DNA of 64,000 bases, taken from contig NZ_AUBD01000008.1 of assembly GCF_000429065.1 (NCBI RefSeq), positions 62,001-126,000 on the forward strand. Direction: 5' to 3'. The notes below the pieces were generated by a model. That model was not told the origin of the DNA. It made no database searches and worked only from the letters and a program-made list of their open reading frames with translations. Shown piece by piece: positions 52,486-61,402 of this stretch (position 1 is its first letter; each line of letters starts with the position of its first letter). This DNA is from Silanimonas lenta DSM 16282 (GTDB lineage: Bacteria > Pseudomonadota > Gammaproteobacteria > Xanthomonadales > Xanthomonadaceae). The position numbers and the translations under genes were made by a program.

Positions 52486-54591
52486 GTGCCCCGCCGCAAG
52501 ATCCCCGCCGCCCCCGCCGCGCCTGCCGCCGGCACCACGCCGCTCCCCGATGGTGAGCTGTTCCTCAGCCGCGAGCTCTCGCAGCTCGCCTTCAACCGGC
52601 GCGTGCTGGCGCAGGCCGAAGACCCCTCCATCCCGCTGCTGGAGCGGCTGCGCTACCTGTGCATCTCCTGCACCAACCTCGACGAGTTCTTCGAGATCCG
52701 CGTCGCCTCGCTGCGCACCAGCGTGCAGTTCGGCTCCACCGCCACCGTGGAAGGCCTGGTGCCGGGCGCGCTGCTGAACCAGATCCACGAGGAGGCCAAG
52801 GCCCTCGTCGATGCCCAGTACCAGTTCTGGAACGAAACCCTGCGGCCGGCGCTCAACGAGGCCGGGGTGCGCATCCTGCCGCGCGATGCCTGGAGCGCGA
52901 AGCAGAAACGCTGGCTGCGCGAGTACTTCGAGAACGAGATCATGCCGGTGCTCTCGCCGCTCGGCCTCGATCCGGCCCATCCCTTCCCGCGCATCCTCAA
53001 CAAGTCACTCAACGTGGTGGTGGTGCTGGAGGGCAAGGACGCCTTCGGCCGCGCCGGGGGCATGGCCATCGTCCGCGCTCCGCGCTCGCTGCCGCGCATC
53101 ATCCGCATCCCGGAGGAGATCTCCGGCCGTCCGCACGACTTCGTACTGCTCTCGGCGGTGCTCTCGGCCTTCGTCGACGAGATCTTCCCCGGCATGAAGG
53201 TGAAGGGCGCCTGGCAGTTCCGGGTGACCCGCAATTCCGAGCTGGTGGTGGACGAGGAGGAGGTGGAGAACCTCGCCCATGCCGTGCGCGACGAACTGGT
53301 GGGCCGCGGCTTCCGCCCGGCGGTGCGGCTGGAGATCGCCGAGAACTGCCCCACCGCCATCGTCCAGGTGCTGCTGCAGAACTTCTCGCTGCCGGAGAAC
53401 GCCGTCTACCGCATCAACGGGCCGGTGAACCTCAACCGCGTGATCCAGGTCTACGACCTCGTGGACCGGCCGGAGCTGAAGTTCCCGCCCTTCACTCCGC
53501 GGCCGCCGAAGCTCGACATGGAAGCCCCCTTCGAGCAGCTGCGCGAGCGCGACGTGCTGATGCACCACCCCTACGAGAGCTTCGGCGCGGTGGTCGACCT
53601 GGTGGCCCATGCCGCGCAGGACCCGGACGTGCTGGCGATCAAGCAGACCCTCTACCGGGTGGGCCGCAACTCGCCGCTGATCGAGCACCTCATCGCCGCT
53701 GCCCGCAACGGCAAGGACGTGACCGTGGTGGTGGAACTGCGCGCGCGTTTCGACGAGGAGGCCAACCTGCGGCTCGCCGACCAGCTGCAGGAAGCCGGCG
53801 TGCAGGTGCTCTATGGTGTGGTGGGCTACAAGACCCACGCCAAGATGCTGCTCATCGTGCGCCGCGAGGGCAAACGCCTGCGCCGCTACGCTCATCTCGG
53901 CACCGGCAACTACCACACCGGCACCGCCAAGGCCTATACCGACATCGGCCTGCTCACCGCCAACGAGGAAATCACCGCCGACGTACATTCGCTGTTCCAG
54001 CAGCTCTCCGGCCTGGCGCCCTCGTTCCGGCTGAAGCGCCTGCTCACCTCGCCCTTCACCCTGCATGGCGGCCTGCTGGCCAAGATCGCCCGCGAGGCCG
54101 CCAATGCCCGGGAAGGCCGGCCGGCCAGGATCATCGCCAAGATGAACGCACTCAACGAGGCCGGGGTGATCCGCGCCCTTTACGCCGCCTCCCAGGCCGG
54201 GGTGGAGATCGACCTGATCGTGCGCGGCGCCTGCGCCCTGCGGCCCGGGGTGCCCGGGCTCTCCGAGCGGATCCGCGTGCGCTCGGTGGTGGGGCGGTTC
54301 CTCGAGCACAGCCGGGTCTACTGGTTCCAGAACGGCGGCGAACCGGAGCTCTACTGCTCCTCGGCCGACTGGATGGAGCGCAACCTGCTGCGCCGGGTGG
54401 AAACCTGCTTCCCCATCCTCGATCCCAGGCTGGCCCGGCGGGTATACGAGGAGGAACTGGAGAACTACCTGCGCGACAATACCCAGAGCTGGGTACTGGG
54501 CCCGGACGGGCAGTACACCCGCCTGCAGCCCGAAGGCGACGAGATGCCGCATTCGGCCCAGCAGTCGCTGCTCGCCAAACTCTGCACCTGA
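52486..54591 (+). CDS. ppk: Polyphosphate kinase 1
   Basis: 701 residues from GTG at 52486; a TTG three codons upstream is the alternative and has a worse Shine-Dalgarno distance. Makes polyphosphate from ATP. N domain ELFLSRELSQLAFNRRVL; catalytic region with YKTHAKMLLI (phospho-His), ARFDEEANL and LGTGNYH, and a second phosphate-binding site in LEHSRVYWFQNGG and CSSADWM. Full length. Four bases before ppx. No PHO box seen in its own upstream region, so probably read through from phoBR. Confidence 0.95.
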   Translation: MPRRKIPAAPAAPAAGTTPLPDGELFLSRELSQLAFNRRVLAQAEDPSIPLLERLRYLCISCTNLDEFFEIRVASLRTSVQFGSTATVEGLVPGALLNQIHEEAKALVDAQYQFWNETLRPALNEAGVRILPRDAWSAKQKRWLREYFENEIMPVLSPLGLDPAHPFPRILNKSLNVVVVLEGKDAFGRAGGMAIVRAPRSLPRIIRIPEEISGRPHDFVLLSAVLSAFVDEIFPGMKVKGAWQFRVTRNSELVVDEEEVENLAHAVRDELVGRGFRPAVRLEIAENCPTAIVQVLLQNFSLPENAVYRINGPVNLNRVIQVYDLVDRPELKFPPFTPRPPKLDMEAPFEQLRERDVLMHHPYESFGAVVDLVAHAAQDPDVLAIKQTLYRVGRNSPLIEHLIAAARNGKDVTVVVELRARFDEEANLRLADQLQEAGVQVLYGVVGYKTHAKMLLIVRREGKRLRRYAHLGTGNYHTGTAKAYTDIGLLTANEEITADVHSLFQQLSGLAPSFRLKRLLTSPFTLHGGLLAKIAREAANAREGRPARIIAKMNALNEAGVIRALYAASQAGVEIDLIVRGACALRPGVPGLSERIRVRSVVGRFLEHSRVYWFQNGGEPELYCSSADWMERNLLRRVETCFPILDPRLARRVYEEELENYLRDNTQSWVLGPDGQYTRLQPEGDEMPHSAQQSLLAKLCT

Positions 54592-54595
54592 CACC

Positions 54596-56116
54596 ATGCC
54601 CGCCAGCCTGCCCAAGGCCCTCCAGGACGGTGACCTGCTCGCCGCGGTCGATCTCGGCTCGAACAGCTTCCACCTCGTGGTGGCGCGCTACACCCTGGGG
54701 CAGCTGCGCATCGTCGACCGGATCAAGGAGACGGTGCGGCTGGCGGAGGGCCTGGATGCCAATGGCGGCCTGCGCCCCGACGTGGTGCAGCGGGCGCTCG
54801 ACTGCCTCGCCCGCTTCGGCCAGAAGCTGCGCAACATTCCCTCGCCGCGGGTGCGCGCCATCGCCACCAACACGGTGCGCCAGCTGCGCAATCCGCAGGC
54901 CTTCCTGCTGCCGGCGGAAACCGCGCTCGGGCATGGCATCGAGGTGGTCTCCGGGCGCGAAGAGGCGCGCCTCGTCTACCTCGGGGTGGCGCACGGCCAC
55001 CCACCGGGCAAGTCGCGGCGGCTGGTGATCGACATCGGCGGCGGCTCTACCGAGTTCATCATCGGCGATGGCCTGGTGCCGGTGGAGCGCGAGAGCCTGC
55101 AGATGGGCTGCGTGGCCACCACCAAGCGGTTCTTCGCCAATGGCAAGCTCTCGCGCCGGCGCTGGCGCGATGCCCAGCTGGAGATGGCGGCAGAGTTCCA
55201 GCAGTTCTCCGCGCTCTACCGGCAGCGCGGCTGGAAGGAGGTCTTCGGCTCTTCCGGCACGATCAAGGCCATCGGCGAGATCTGCGAGGCCATGGGCCAG
55301 GGCAAGGGCGGCGTGATCACCGCGGAAGCCCTGGAGATGCTCACCGAGCGCCTGCTCGGCTTCGAGACCCTGGAGTCGGTCAAGCTCCCCGGTCTCGGCG
55401 CCGAGCGCCAGCCGGTGATCGTGGGCGGGGTGCTGGTGCTGGCCACGGCCTTTTCCAGCCTCGACATCCGTCGGCTGACGGTGAGCGCCACGGCGATGCG
55501 CGAGGGCATCCTGCAGGACATGGTGGGCCGTGGCAGCGCCGACGACCCCCGCGATGCTTCGGTGGAAGCCCTCGCCATCCGCTACGCCATCGACACCGCG
55601 CAGGCCGAGCGGGTGGAGGCCACCGCGCTCTCGCTGTTCGACGACGTGGCACTCGACTGGGGCCTCGAGGCCCCGGAGCGGCAGATGCTGGGCTGGGCGG
55701 CGCGCCTGCACGAGCTGGGCCTCGCCATCGCCCACAGCCAGTACCACGTGCACGGCGCCTACGTGCTCGAGCACTCCGACATCGCCGGCTTCTCACGCAC
55801 CGAGCAGCAGTTCCTCGCCACCCTGGTGCGCAACCAGCGGCGCGCCATCAAGCTCACCAGCTTCGAGGCCCTGCCCGACCGCGTGGCCCCGGCGGCGCAG
55901 CGCTGCGCCCTGCTGCTGCGCCTCGCCGTACTGCTGCACCGGGCGCACGAGGCCGGGAAGATCCCCGGCCTGCGCCTCAAGGTCACCTCGGGCGGCCTCC
56001 AGCTCCGGCTGTCGAAAGCCTGGCTGGAAGGCCACCCGCTGACCCGCGCCGACCTCGAGAACGAGAAGGCCTACCTGCAGGCCATCGGCTACCGGCTGGA
56101 CATCGACGCCGGCTGA
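54596..56116 (+). CDS. ppx: Exopolyphosphatase
   Basis: 506 residues. Removes terminal phosphate from polyphosphate. ASKHA-fold motifs VDLGSNSFHLVVAR, IDIGGGSTEFI and GSSGTIKAI; C-terminal HD-like domain (about 320-506) with ARLHELG and SQYHVHGAY. Could also act on pppGpp (GppA-like); its place after ppk and length favour Ppx. Its end overlaps the convergent phoD gene by 28 bases. Confidence 0.93.
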   Translation: MPASLPKALQDGDLLAAVDLGSNSFHLVVARYTLGQLRIVDRIKETVRLAEGLDANGGLRPDVVQRALDCLARFGQKLRNIPSPRVRAIATNTVRQLRNPQAFLLPAETALGHGIEVVSGREEARLVYLGVAHGHPPGKSRRLVIDIGGGSTEFIIGDGLVPVERESLQMGCVATTKRFFANGKLSRRRWRDAQLEMAAEFQQFSALYRQRGWKEVFGSSGTIKAIGEICEAMGQGKGGVITAEALEMLTERLLGFETLESVKLPGLGAERQPVIVGGVLVLATAFSSLDIRRLTVSATAMREGILQDMVGRGSADDPRDASVEALAIRYAIDTAQAERVEATALSLFDDVALDWGLEAPERQMLGWAARLHELGLAIAHSQYHVHGAYVLEHSDIAGFSRTEQQFLATLVRNQRRAIKLTSFEALPDRVAPAAQRCALLLRLAVLLHRAHEAGKIPGLRLKVTSGGLQLRLSKAWLEGHPLTRADLENEKAYLQAIGYRLDIDAG

Positions 56117-57291
56117 GCGCCCTGCCCTGCCCCTGCTTCCGCCGGGGGCGGCGCGAGATCCGCCAGCGCGAGGCGATGCACGAGCAGGGGCTGCCCTGCC
56201 GCATCGCGCAGCGACAATCGCAGTTCACCCCGTTCCCAGTCGATCTCCACGAGGCCGAAGTTCGCCACGTGGTGCGCGCGGCCCAGCCGCAGGGCGTTCG
56301 GCACCGGCACATGCCACTCCTCGGTGAGGCCGCTCGAGGTGAGATCGACGAGTGGGTACGGCACGTTGGCATCGAGCCGGCTAAGCTCGCCGTAGTGGGT
56401 GTCGCCGGAGAGGAAGACCACGCCCCGGGCGCCGGTATCGCGGATCAGCTGGAACAGCCGGGCCTGGTCGCGCGGATAGTTCACCCAGGCTTCCCAGCCG
56501 GGGAAATCGGCCAGCACCTGCAGGCTGGAGCCGATCAGGCGGACTTCGGCCGGCTCGCGCAGCTGCGCTTCCAGCCAGGCCCACTGACGCTCGCCCAGCA
56601 TGCTGGCGAGCGGCGACGGGTCGCGGGCATAGGGCCCCGGTACCTCGCGTCCGGCCTGAGCCTCGCGGGTGGCCCAGCGGCGGTAGGCTACATCGTCGGG
56701 AAAGGCGGGGTTGCGGGCGATCGGGGTGCGGTTCCAGCGCAGGTCGAGCAGGATCACCTGCACCCGCCGCCCCGGCGGGCCGAAGCGGGCGCTGGTGTAC
56801 ACGCCATCACGGTCATGGCGTGGCGAGCCCGCGGGCTCGTTCCAGAAGCGCAGGAAGAGGTCGCGCGAGGCTTCCTTCATCGGGTACTCGGCGCCGGCAT
56901 CGTTCTCGCCGTAGTCGTGGTCATCCCAGGTGGCCATCACCGGGGTTCGTTCGCGCAGGCGGGCGAAGCCGGGTACGGCGGCGAGGCGCTGGTACTTCGC
57001 TTCCAGCACCGCCGGGTCTCGGGTATCGCCGTAGAGGTTGTCGCCGAGGAAGAGGAAGAGCTGGGGACCGGCGGCCTCCACCGCCGACCAGATCGGCTGG
57101 GGTTTTTCTTCCTTGGCGCAGGAGCCGAAGGCGATGCGGGTGAGCGGGGCTCCGGCATCGAAGCCGGGCGGCGCCGAGACCCCTTCCCGCGGCGGGACGC
57201 CGCTCCCGGTCGCGGCCCATGCCCCGGAGGGCATGGGCGCGAGCAGGAGGGCCGTGGCGCCCAGCAGGACGCGCAAGACCCGGGCGGGCAT
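56089..57291 (-). CDS. phoD: PhoD-type alkaline phosphatase
   Basis: 400 residues with a signal peptide (about 1-26, ending AWA). The PhoD metallophosphatase motifs are GSC (AFGSCAKE), LFLGDNLYGD, ATWDDHDYGEND and FLSGDTHYGEL, giving the Fe/Ca-binding residues. The periplasmic or secreted enzyme releases phosphate from mono- and diesters. Lacks an evident Tat Arg-Arg motif, so Sec export is likely. The start overlaps the TonB receptor stop by one base, so both come from one message. Located in the phosphate block opposite ppx. Confidence 0.92.
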   Translation of the reverse strand: MPARVLRVLLGATALLLAPMPSGAWAATGSGVPPREGVSAPPGFDAGAPLTRIAFGSCAKEEKPQPIWSAVEAAGPQLFLFLGDNLYGDTRDPAVLEAKYQRLAAVPGFARLRERTPVMATWDDHDYGENDAGAEYPMKEASRDLFLRFWNEPAGSPRHDRDGVYTSARFGPPGRRVQVILLDLRWNRTPIARNPAFPDDVAYRRWATREAQAGREVPGPYARDPSPLASMLGERQWAWLEAQLREPAEVRLIGSSLQVLADFPGWEAWVNYPRDQARLFQLIRDTGARGVVFLSGDTHYGELSRLDANVPYPLVDLTSSGLTEEWHVPVPNALRLGRAHHVANFGLVEIDWERGELRLSLRDAAGQPLLVHRLALADLAPPPAEAGAGQGAQPASMSSR

Positions 57292-59531
57292 CAGAACGAG
57301 GCCTCGAGGGTGAGGAAGGCCTGGCGCGGCGCGCCGGAGAGCAGCGTGTAGTTCAGGCCCTGAGGATCGCTGGCGACGAAGCCGTTCGAACCCACCGTCG
57401 AGAAGTAGGACTCGTCGAACAGGTTGGTCACGTTGAGCGTGGCCTTCAGGCCCTTGGCCCAGCCCAGATCGCCGAAGCGGTAGGACAGCGAGGCATCGGC
57501 CACCCAGGACTCCGGCACCCTGGAGTCGTTGAGGTAGGTGATGAAGCGCTCGTCGGTGTACTTGGCGCCGAGGCGGGCCTCCCAGCCGTCCATCGCGTAG
57601 CGCAGCTCCACGTTGGCGAGCAGCTCCGGCGCATCGACCACGGTCTTGCCGCGGGTGGGCACCAGGGTGTTGCCGTCGAGGTAGTCGGAGGCGTACTCGG
57701 AATCGTTCCAGGACAGCGAGGCGAACAGCGAGAAGCCCTCGGCAAGGCGCCAGTCGATCGCCGCCTCGGCGCCGCGGGTCTCCACATCGCCGACGTTGGC
57801 GAGCGCGCTAGGACAGCCCACGATGCCGGCGCACTGCGAGATGGTGAGCAGGCGATCCTGGAAATCCACGCGGTACAGGGTGAGTGAGCCCTGGAAGCCC
57901 TCGAGTCCGTAGCGGAAGCCGCCCTCGAGCGTCTTCGAGGTCTCCGGGCGCAGGCGGCCGCGGATGGCGTCGAAGGCCGCCTGGCTGGCCGAGAACGGCC
58001 CGTTCACGCCGGCGCGGAAGGCCGCCATGTTCTCGGCATAGGAACCGAACAGCTCGAAACCGGGCGAGACCTCGAAGCGCAGGCCGAGCTGCGGCAGGAA
58101 GTGGTCCTTGGCCCGGATGCGGCCCTGCGCCCGGCTGCCGAGGCGGTTCACGGCGTCGATCCTGGCCTCCAGCCCCTTGAAGCCGGCATCCACGGTGAAG
58201 CGGCCGTCCATCAGGCCGATGCGGTCGGCGAGGTACCAGACCCGGGTGCGGCTGTCGAAGTCCTGGGCGAACACCCGCTGGTCCGGGCTGCGGTAGAAGA
58301 AGGCGCGGTTCGGCGGGGTATCGGCATTGAGGTTGTAGAAATTGCGCTGCAGGCCATGCTCGCTGTCCTCATGCCAGAGCCCGAAGCTCAGGGTGTGGTC
58401 GCCGAGTGGCAGCTCGATGCCGGTGGTGAGCCCGCGGCGGTCGATGGTGTACTCGGTGGTCCGCAGGCGCAGCGGCAGGGTGGGCGAGCTCGCCGAATAG
58501 GGCGTCACCCAGTGGCCCTGCCCCTCGTTGGCATGACGGTAGACCTGGGCGCGGAACACGGCGCCCTCGCCGAAGCCGAACTCGGTGTTCAGCGCATAAA
58601 GATCGTCGTCGCGCAGGCCGCGGCCGAGGTAGTAGGCATCGTCGAGGCTGTTCACCGCGCCGCTGAACTGGCCGAAGGCAGCGCGGATGGCGCGCTCCCA
58701 GTCGCGGGCGTAGTTGTCCCAGTCCATGCCGAGGCGGCGGGCCGATTCCAGCGAGAGGTCGGCGTAGTCGGTCTCGGCGCGGCGCGAGGTGTTCACCATC
58801 GCGCCCAGGCTCCAGTCATCACCGCTGAAGCGGGCCTGCGCGTTGACCTGCCGCGAGTCCTGCTTGCCATAGCCCTTCCACTTCTCGGCATCATGCTTGG
58901 CGCCGGCGAGGAAGGCAGAGAAGCCGCCGAGTTCGCCGGTGTCGTAGCGGGCGAAGGTGCGGCTGGTCTCGTCGCTGCCCAGAGTCTGGGCGAGGGTGAA
59001 GCCGCGCTCGGCCTGCGGGCCGCGGCTGGCGAAGCGCACCGTGCCGCCGAGGTTCGAGGAAGAGGCGGTGTCGAGCGCGCCGCTGCCCTGCGAAACCTCG
59101 ACGAAACCAAGGTTCTCGGCGATCAGCGCCCGGCTGATGTGCAGGCCGTTGTGGTTGCCGTAGCTCATGTCGCCGAGCGGGATGCCATCCAGCGTGAAGC
59201 CGAGCTGGTTCTGGTTGAAGCCGCGGATGTTCAGGCGCGTCGACCACTCGTAGTTGCCCCAGGGATCGGCGGCGGTGAAGTGCACGCCCGGCAGCTTGCC
59301 GAGCAGCTTGAGCGGGCTGGTGCCGGCCGGCTGGCGCACCAGTTCGTCGCGGCCGAGTTCCTGCACCTGGCGGGTCTGGCCGGTGCCGACCACGTTCACG
59401 GCATCGAGCACCGTGGCCTCGGTGGCGGGCGTGGTGGCAGGCGCGGCCTGGGCGGTGGCGGCGACGAGGGCGCTGGCCACGGCAAGGGCGAGCGGGTGCA
59501 GCGGGCGGGTCTTGCGGGGGGCGGAAGCCAT
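57291..59531 (-). CDS. TonB-dependent receptor, in operon with PhoD phosphatase
   Basis: 746 residues from ATG 59529-59531; a GGAGAGA Shine-Dalgarno precedes it. Signal peptide (about 1-30, ending TAQAA). Plug domain (about 40-160) with DAVNVVGTGQTRQV, LLGKLPGVHF, LNIRGFNQNQLGFTLDGIPLGD and SNLGGTVRF. Barrel to a terminal Phe, with NVTNLFDESY near the C-terminus. Operon with a phosphatase suggests uptake of a phosphate-containing or phosphate-yielding compound (inference). The upstream region has one decent PhoB half-site (TCGTCAC, 59594-59600 minus) but no good second one. Confidence 0.92.
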   Translation of the reverse strand: MASAPRKTRPLHPLALAVASALVAATAQAAPATTPATEATVLDAVNVVGTGQTRQVQELGRDELVRQPAGTSPLKLLGKLPGVHFTAADPWGNYEWSTRLNIRGFNQNQLGFTLDGIPLGDMSYGNHNGLHISRALIAENLGFVEVSQGSGALDTASSSNLGGTVRFASRGPQAERGFTLAQTLGSDETSRTFARYDTGELGGFSAFLAGAKHDAEKWKGYGKQDSRQVNAQARFSGDDWSLGAMVNTSRRAETDYADLSLESARRLGMDWDNYARDWERAIRAAFGQFSGAVNSLDDAYYLGRGLRDDDLYALNTEFGFGEGAVFRAQVYRHANEGQGHWVTPYSASSPTLPLRLRTTEYTIDRRGLTTGIELPLGDHTLSFGLWHEDSEHGLQRNFYNLNADTPPNRAFFYRSPDQRVFAQDFDSRTRVWYLADRIGLMDGRFTVDAGFKGLEARIDAVNRLGSRAQGRIRAKDHFLPQLGLRFEVSPGFELFGSYAENMAAFRAGVNGPFSASQAAFDAIRGRLRPETSKTLEGGFRYGLEGFQGSLTLYRVDFQDRLLTISQCAGIVGCPSALANVGDVETRGAEAAIDWRLAEGFSLFASLSWNDSEYASDYLDGNTLVPTRGKTVVDAPELLANVELRYAMDGWEARLGAKYTDERFITYLNDSRVPESWVADASLSYRFGDLGWAKGLKATLNVTNLFDESYFSTVGSNGFVASDPQGLNYTLLSGAPRQAFLTLEASF

Positions 59532-59539
59532 GGATCTCT

Positions 59540-59581
59540 CCGTTCGTGGGGTTCCCTCCGGCATGGAGGGCGCGCGAACGG
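59540..59581 (-). other. Nested inverted repeat in the TonB receptor leader
   Basis: Outer arms CCGTTCG (59540-59546) and CGAACGG (59575-59581), inner arms CCCTCC (59554-59559) and GGAGGG (59565-59570). In the transcript the last base of the stem touches the Shine-Dalgarno. Could affect translation. Confidence 0.4.
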
Positions 59582-59637
59582 TGGGGGCAAAAGGTGACGA
59601 AACCGTTAAGACGAGATTGCGACGCTCCCGGGCCGCC

Positions 59638-59666
59638 AGGTCATGCACACGTCATTCGCCTGTCAT
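59638..59666 (+). promoter_or_regulatory. Triple PHO box upstream of the glycosyltransferase-PAP2 operon
   Basis: Three direct repeats AGGTCAT (59638-59644), ACGTCAT (59649-59655) and CTGTCAT (59660-59666). Each contains GTCAT and starts exactly 11 bases after the previous one, the repeat pattern of PhoB sites, and the last matches consensus CTGTCAY perfectly. It ends 33 bases before the glycosyltransferase ATG in the same orientation. No strong -10 is visible downstream. Confidence 0.78.
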
Positions 59667-59699
59667 CGCCCTGCCGCGTGCGCACCGCAGGCTCGCGGC

Positions 59700-60860
59700 A
59701 TGGATATGCCAGCCGCCCCCCGCCGTCACTGCTTCGAACTGGTCACCGAGACCTACCCGCCGGAGATCAACGGCGTCGCGCTCACAGTGCAGTCGCTGCA
59801 CGACGGCCTGATCGCCCTCGGCCACGAGGTCGGCCTGGTGCGCCCGGCCCGGCCCGGCGAGCCGGTCGACGAAGAGGCTGCGCTGCTGCGGGTGGATGGC
59901 GCACCGATCCCGCGCTACCCCGGCATGCGCTTCGGCCTGCCCGCCGGCCGCCGGCTGATGGCCCGCTGGCAGCGCCGTCGCCCGGACGCGATCTACATCG
60001 CTACCGAAGGCCCGCTCGGCTGGTCGGCCCTGCGCGCCGCGAAACGTCTCGGCATCCCGGTGGCCACCGGCTTCCACACCCGCTTCGACGACTACGTCGG
60101 CCGCTACGGCGCCGCCTTCCTCTCGCCCTGGGTGTTCGCCTGGCTGCGGCGTTTCCACAACCGCGCCGACGCCACCCTGGTGCCGACCCGGCAGCTCGCC
60201 GAGGAACTGGCACAGGCCGGCTTCGGCAAGGTGCAGCGCCTCGGCCGGGCCGTGGATACCCGCCGCTTCGATCCGCGCTTCCGCTCCGAGGCGCTGCGCC
60301 AGCAGTGGGGCCTCGCCGGGGACGGGCTTGCCATCATCCACGTCGGCCGGCTGGCGCCGGAGAAGAACCTGCCCCTGCTGCTGCGCTGCTTCGAGCGCCT
60401 GCGCGCCGAGCGCCCGGGCAGCCGGCTCGTGCTGGTAGGCGATGGCCCGGCCCGCGCCGCGCTGGCGCAGCAGCATCCCGAAATCATTTTCACCGGCACC
60501 CTGCGCGGCGAGGCCCTCGCCACCCATTTCGCCTCGGCCGACCTGTTCTGCTTCCCCAGCCTCTCCGAGACCTTCGGCAACGTGACGCTGGAGGCCATGG
60601 CCTCGGCGGTCTGCACGGTGGCCTTCGACTACGGGGCCGCCCGCGAGCATCTCGTCGACGGCGTGCATGGCGCCAGCGTGCCCTTCGGCAACGAGCCCGC
60701 CTTCCTCGAACGCTTCCTCGCCACGGCCCTCTCCGGCCAGCATGCGGCAATGGGCCAGGCGGCGCGCACCGCGGTGGAGCGTCTCTCGCCCGAACGCGTC
60801 TCGCGCGATTTCGCCGACCTCCTGGCCGGCCTCATCCCCGCCACCCGGAGGGCCGCCTGA
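59700..60860 (+). CDS. GT4 glycosyltransferase, probable lipid glycosyltransferase of the Pho regulon
   Basis: 386 residues from ATG 59700. N-terminal TETYPPEINGVALTVQSL and later VATGFHTRFDDYVGRYG resemble MgtA/SqdX-like enzymes that put sugars on diacylglycerol. C-terminal Rossmann domain with VGRLAPEKNL, VLVGDGPAR and SETFGNVTLEAMASA (the EX7E region). No membrane span; probably peripheral at the cytoplasmic face. The sugar donor cannot be told. The PHO box and the overlapping PAP2 phosphatase support a role in phosphate-sparing glycolipid synthesis (inference); a cell-surface polysaccharide role is the alternative. Confidence 0.85.
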   Translation: MDMPAAPRRHCFELVTETYPPEINGVALTVQSLHDGLIALGHEVGLVRPARPGEPVDEEAALLRVDGAPIPRYPGMRFGLPAGRRLMARWQRRRPDAIYIATEGPLGWSALRAAKRLGIPVATGFHTRFDDYVGRYGAAFLSPWVFAWLRRFHNRADATLVPTRQLAEELAQAGFGKVQRLGRAVDTRRFDPRFRSEALRQQWGLAGDGLAIIHVGRLAPEKNLPLLLRCFERLRAERPGSRLVLVGDGPARAALAQQHPEIIFTGTLRGEALATHFASADLFCFPSLSETFGNVTLEAMASAVCTVAFDYGAAREHLVDGVHGASVPFGNEPAFLERFLATALSGQHAAMGQAARTAVERLSPERVSRDFADLLAGLIPATRRAA

Positions 60861-61402
60861 TGAAGTCCCGCGCCTCGCTGGCCGAACGTGAACACCACTG
60901 GTGCCTCAGGATCAACCACTGGGGCGAGCGGGGCTTCGTCCGCAGCTACTTCGCGGCCGTGAGCCGGCTCGGCGACGGCGCGGCCTGGTATGCCCTGATG
61001 GCCCTGATCCTGGTGGTCGAGGGCTGGGAAGGCCTCGGTGCCTCGGCCCATCTCGCCGCCACCGGCGTGGCCGCGCTCTTCCTCTACCGGCGGCTCAAGC
61101 GCTGGACCCGCCGCGCCCGCCCCTGCAATGCCGATGCGCGCATCCGCGCCTGGGTGGCGCCGCTCGACGAGTTCAGCTTCCCCTCCGGCCATACCCTGCA
61201 TGCCGTGGCCTTCTCGCTGGTGGCCATCGCCCACTACCCGGTGCTGGCCTGGGGGCTGCTGCCCTTCACCGCCAGCATCGCCGCCTCGCGGGTGGTGCTG
61301 GGCGTGCACTACCCCAGCGACGTGCTCGCCGCCACCGCCATCGGCACGGCGCTGGCCGCGCTCTCGATCTGGATCGCGCCGGGCATCGCCCTGTTCGCCT
61401 GA
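60860..61402 (+). CDS. PAP2-family membrane phosphatase
   Basis: 180 residues with about five membrane segments. All three PAP2 motifs are present: KRWTRRARP (Kx6RP), PSGHT and SRVVLGVHYPSD (SRx5Hx3D). Members dephosphorylate phosphatidate, undecaprenyl pyrophosphate or similar lipids. It starts inside the glycosyltransferase stop (TGATG), so it is coupled and shares the PHO box. In that setting phosphatidate phosphatase, which would supply diacylglycerol, is the most economical reading. Not proved. Confidence 0.88.
   Translation: MKSRASLAEREHHWCLRINHWGERGFVRSYFAAVSRLGDGAAWYALMALILVVEGWEGLGASAHLAATGVAALFLYRRLKRWTRRARPCNADARIRAWVAPLDEFSFPSGHTLHAVAFSLVAIAHYPVLAWGLLPFTASIAASRVVLGVHYPSDVLAATAIGTALAALSIWIAPGIALFA

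Noticed and set aside
59594-59622. Second PHO box for the TonB receptor on the minus strand
   Set aside because: Only TCGTCAC is a fair half-site; the repeats at 11-base steps (TCTTAAC, TCGCAAT) match the consensus poorly.
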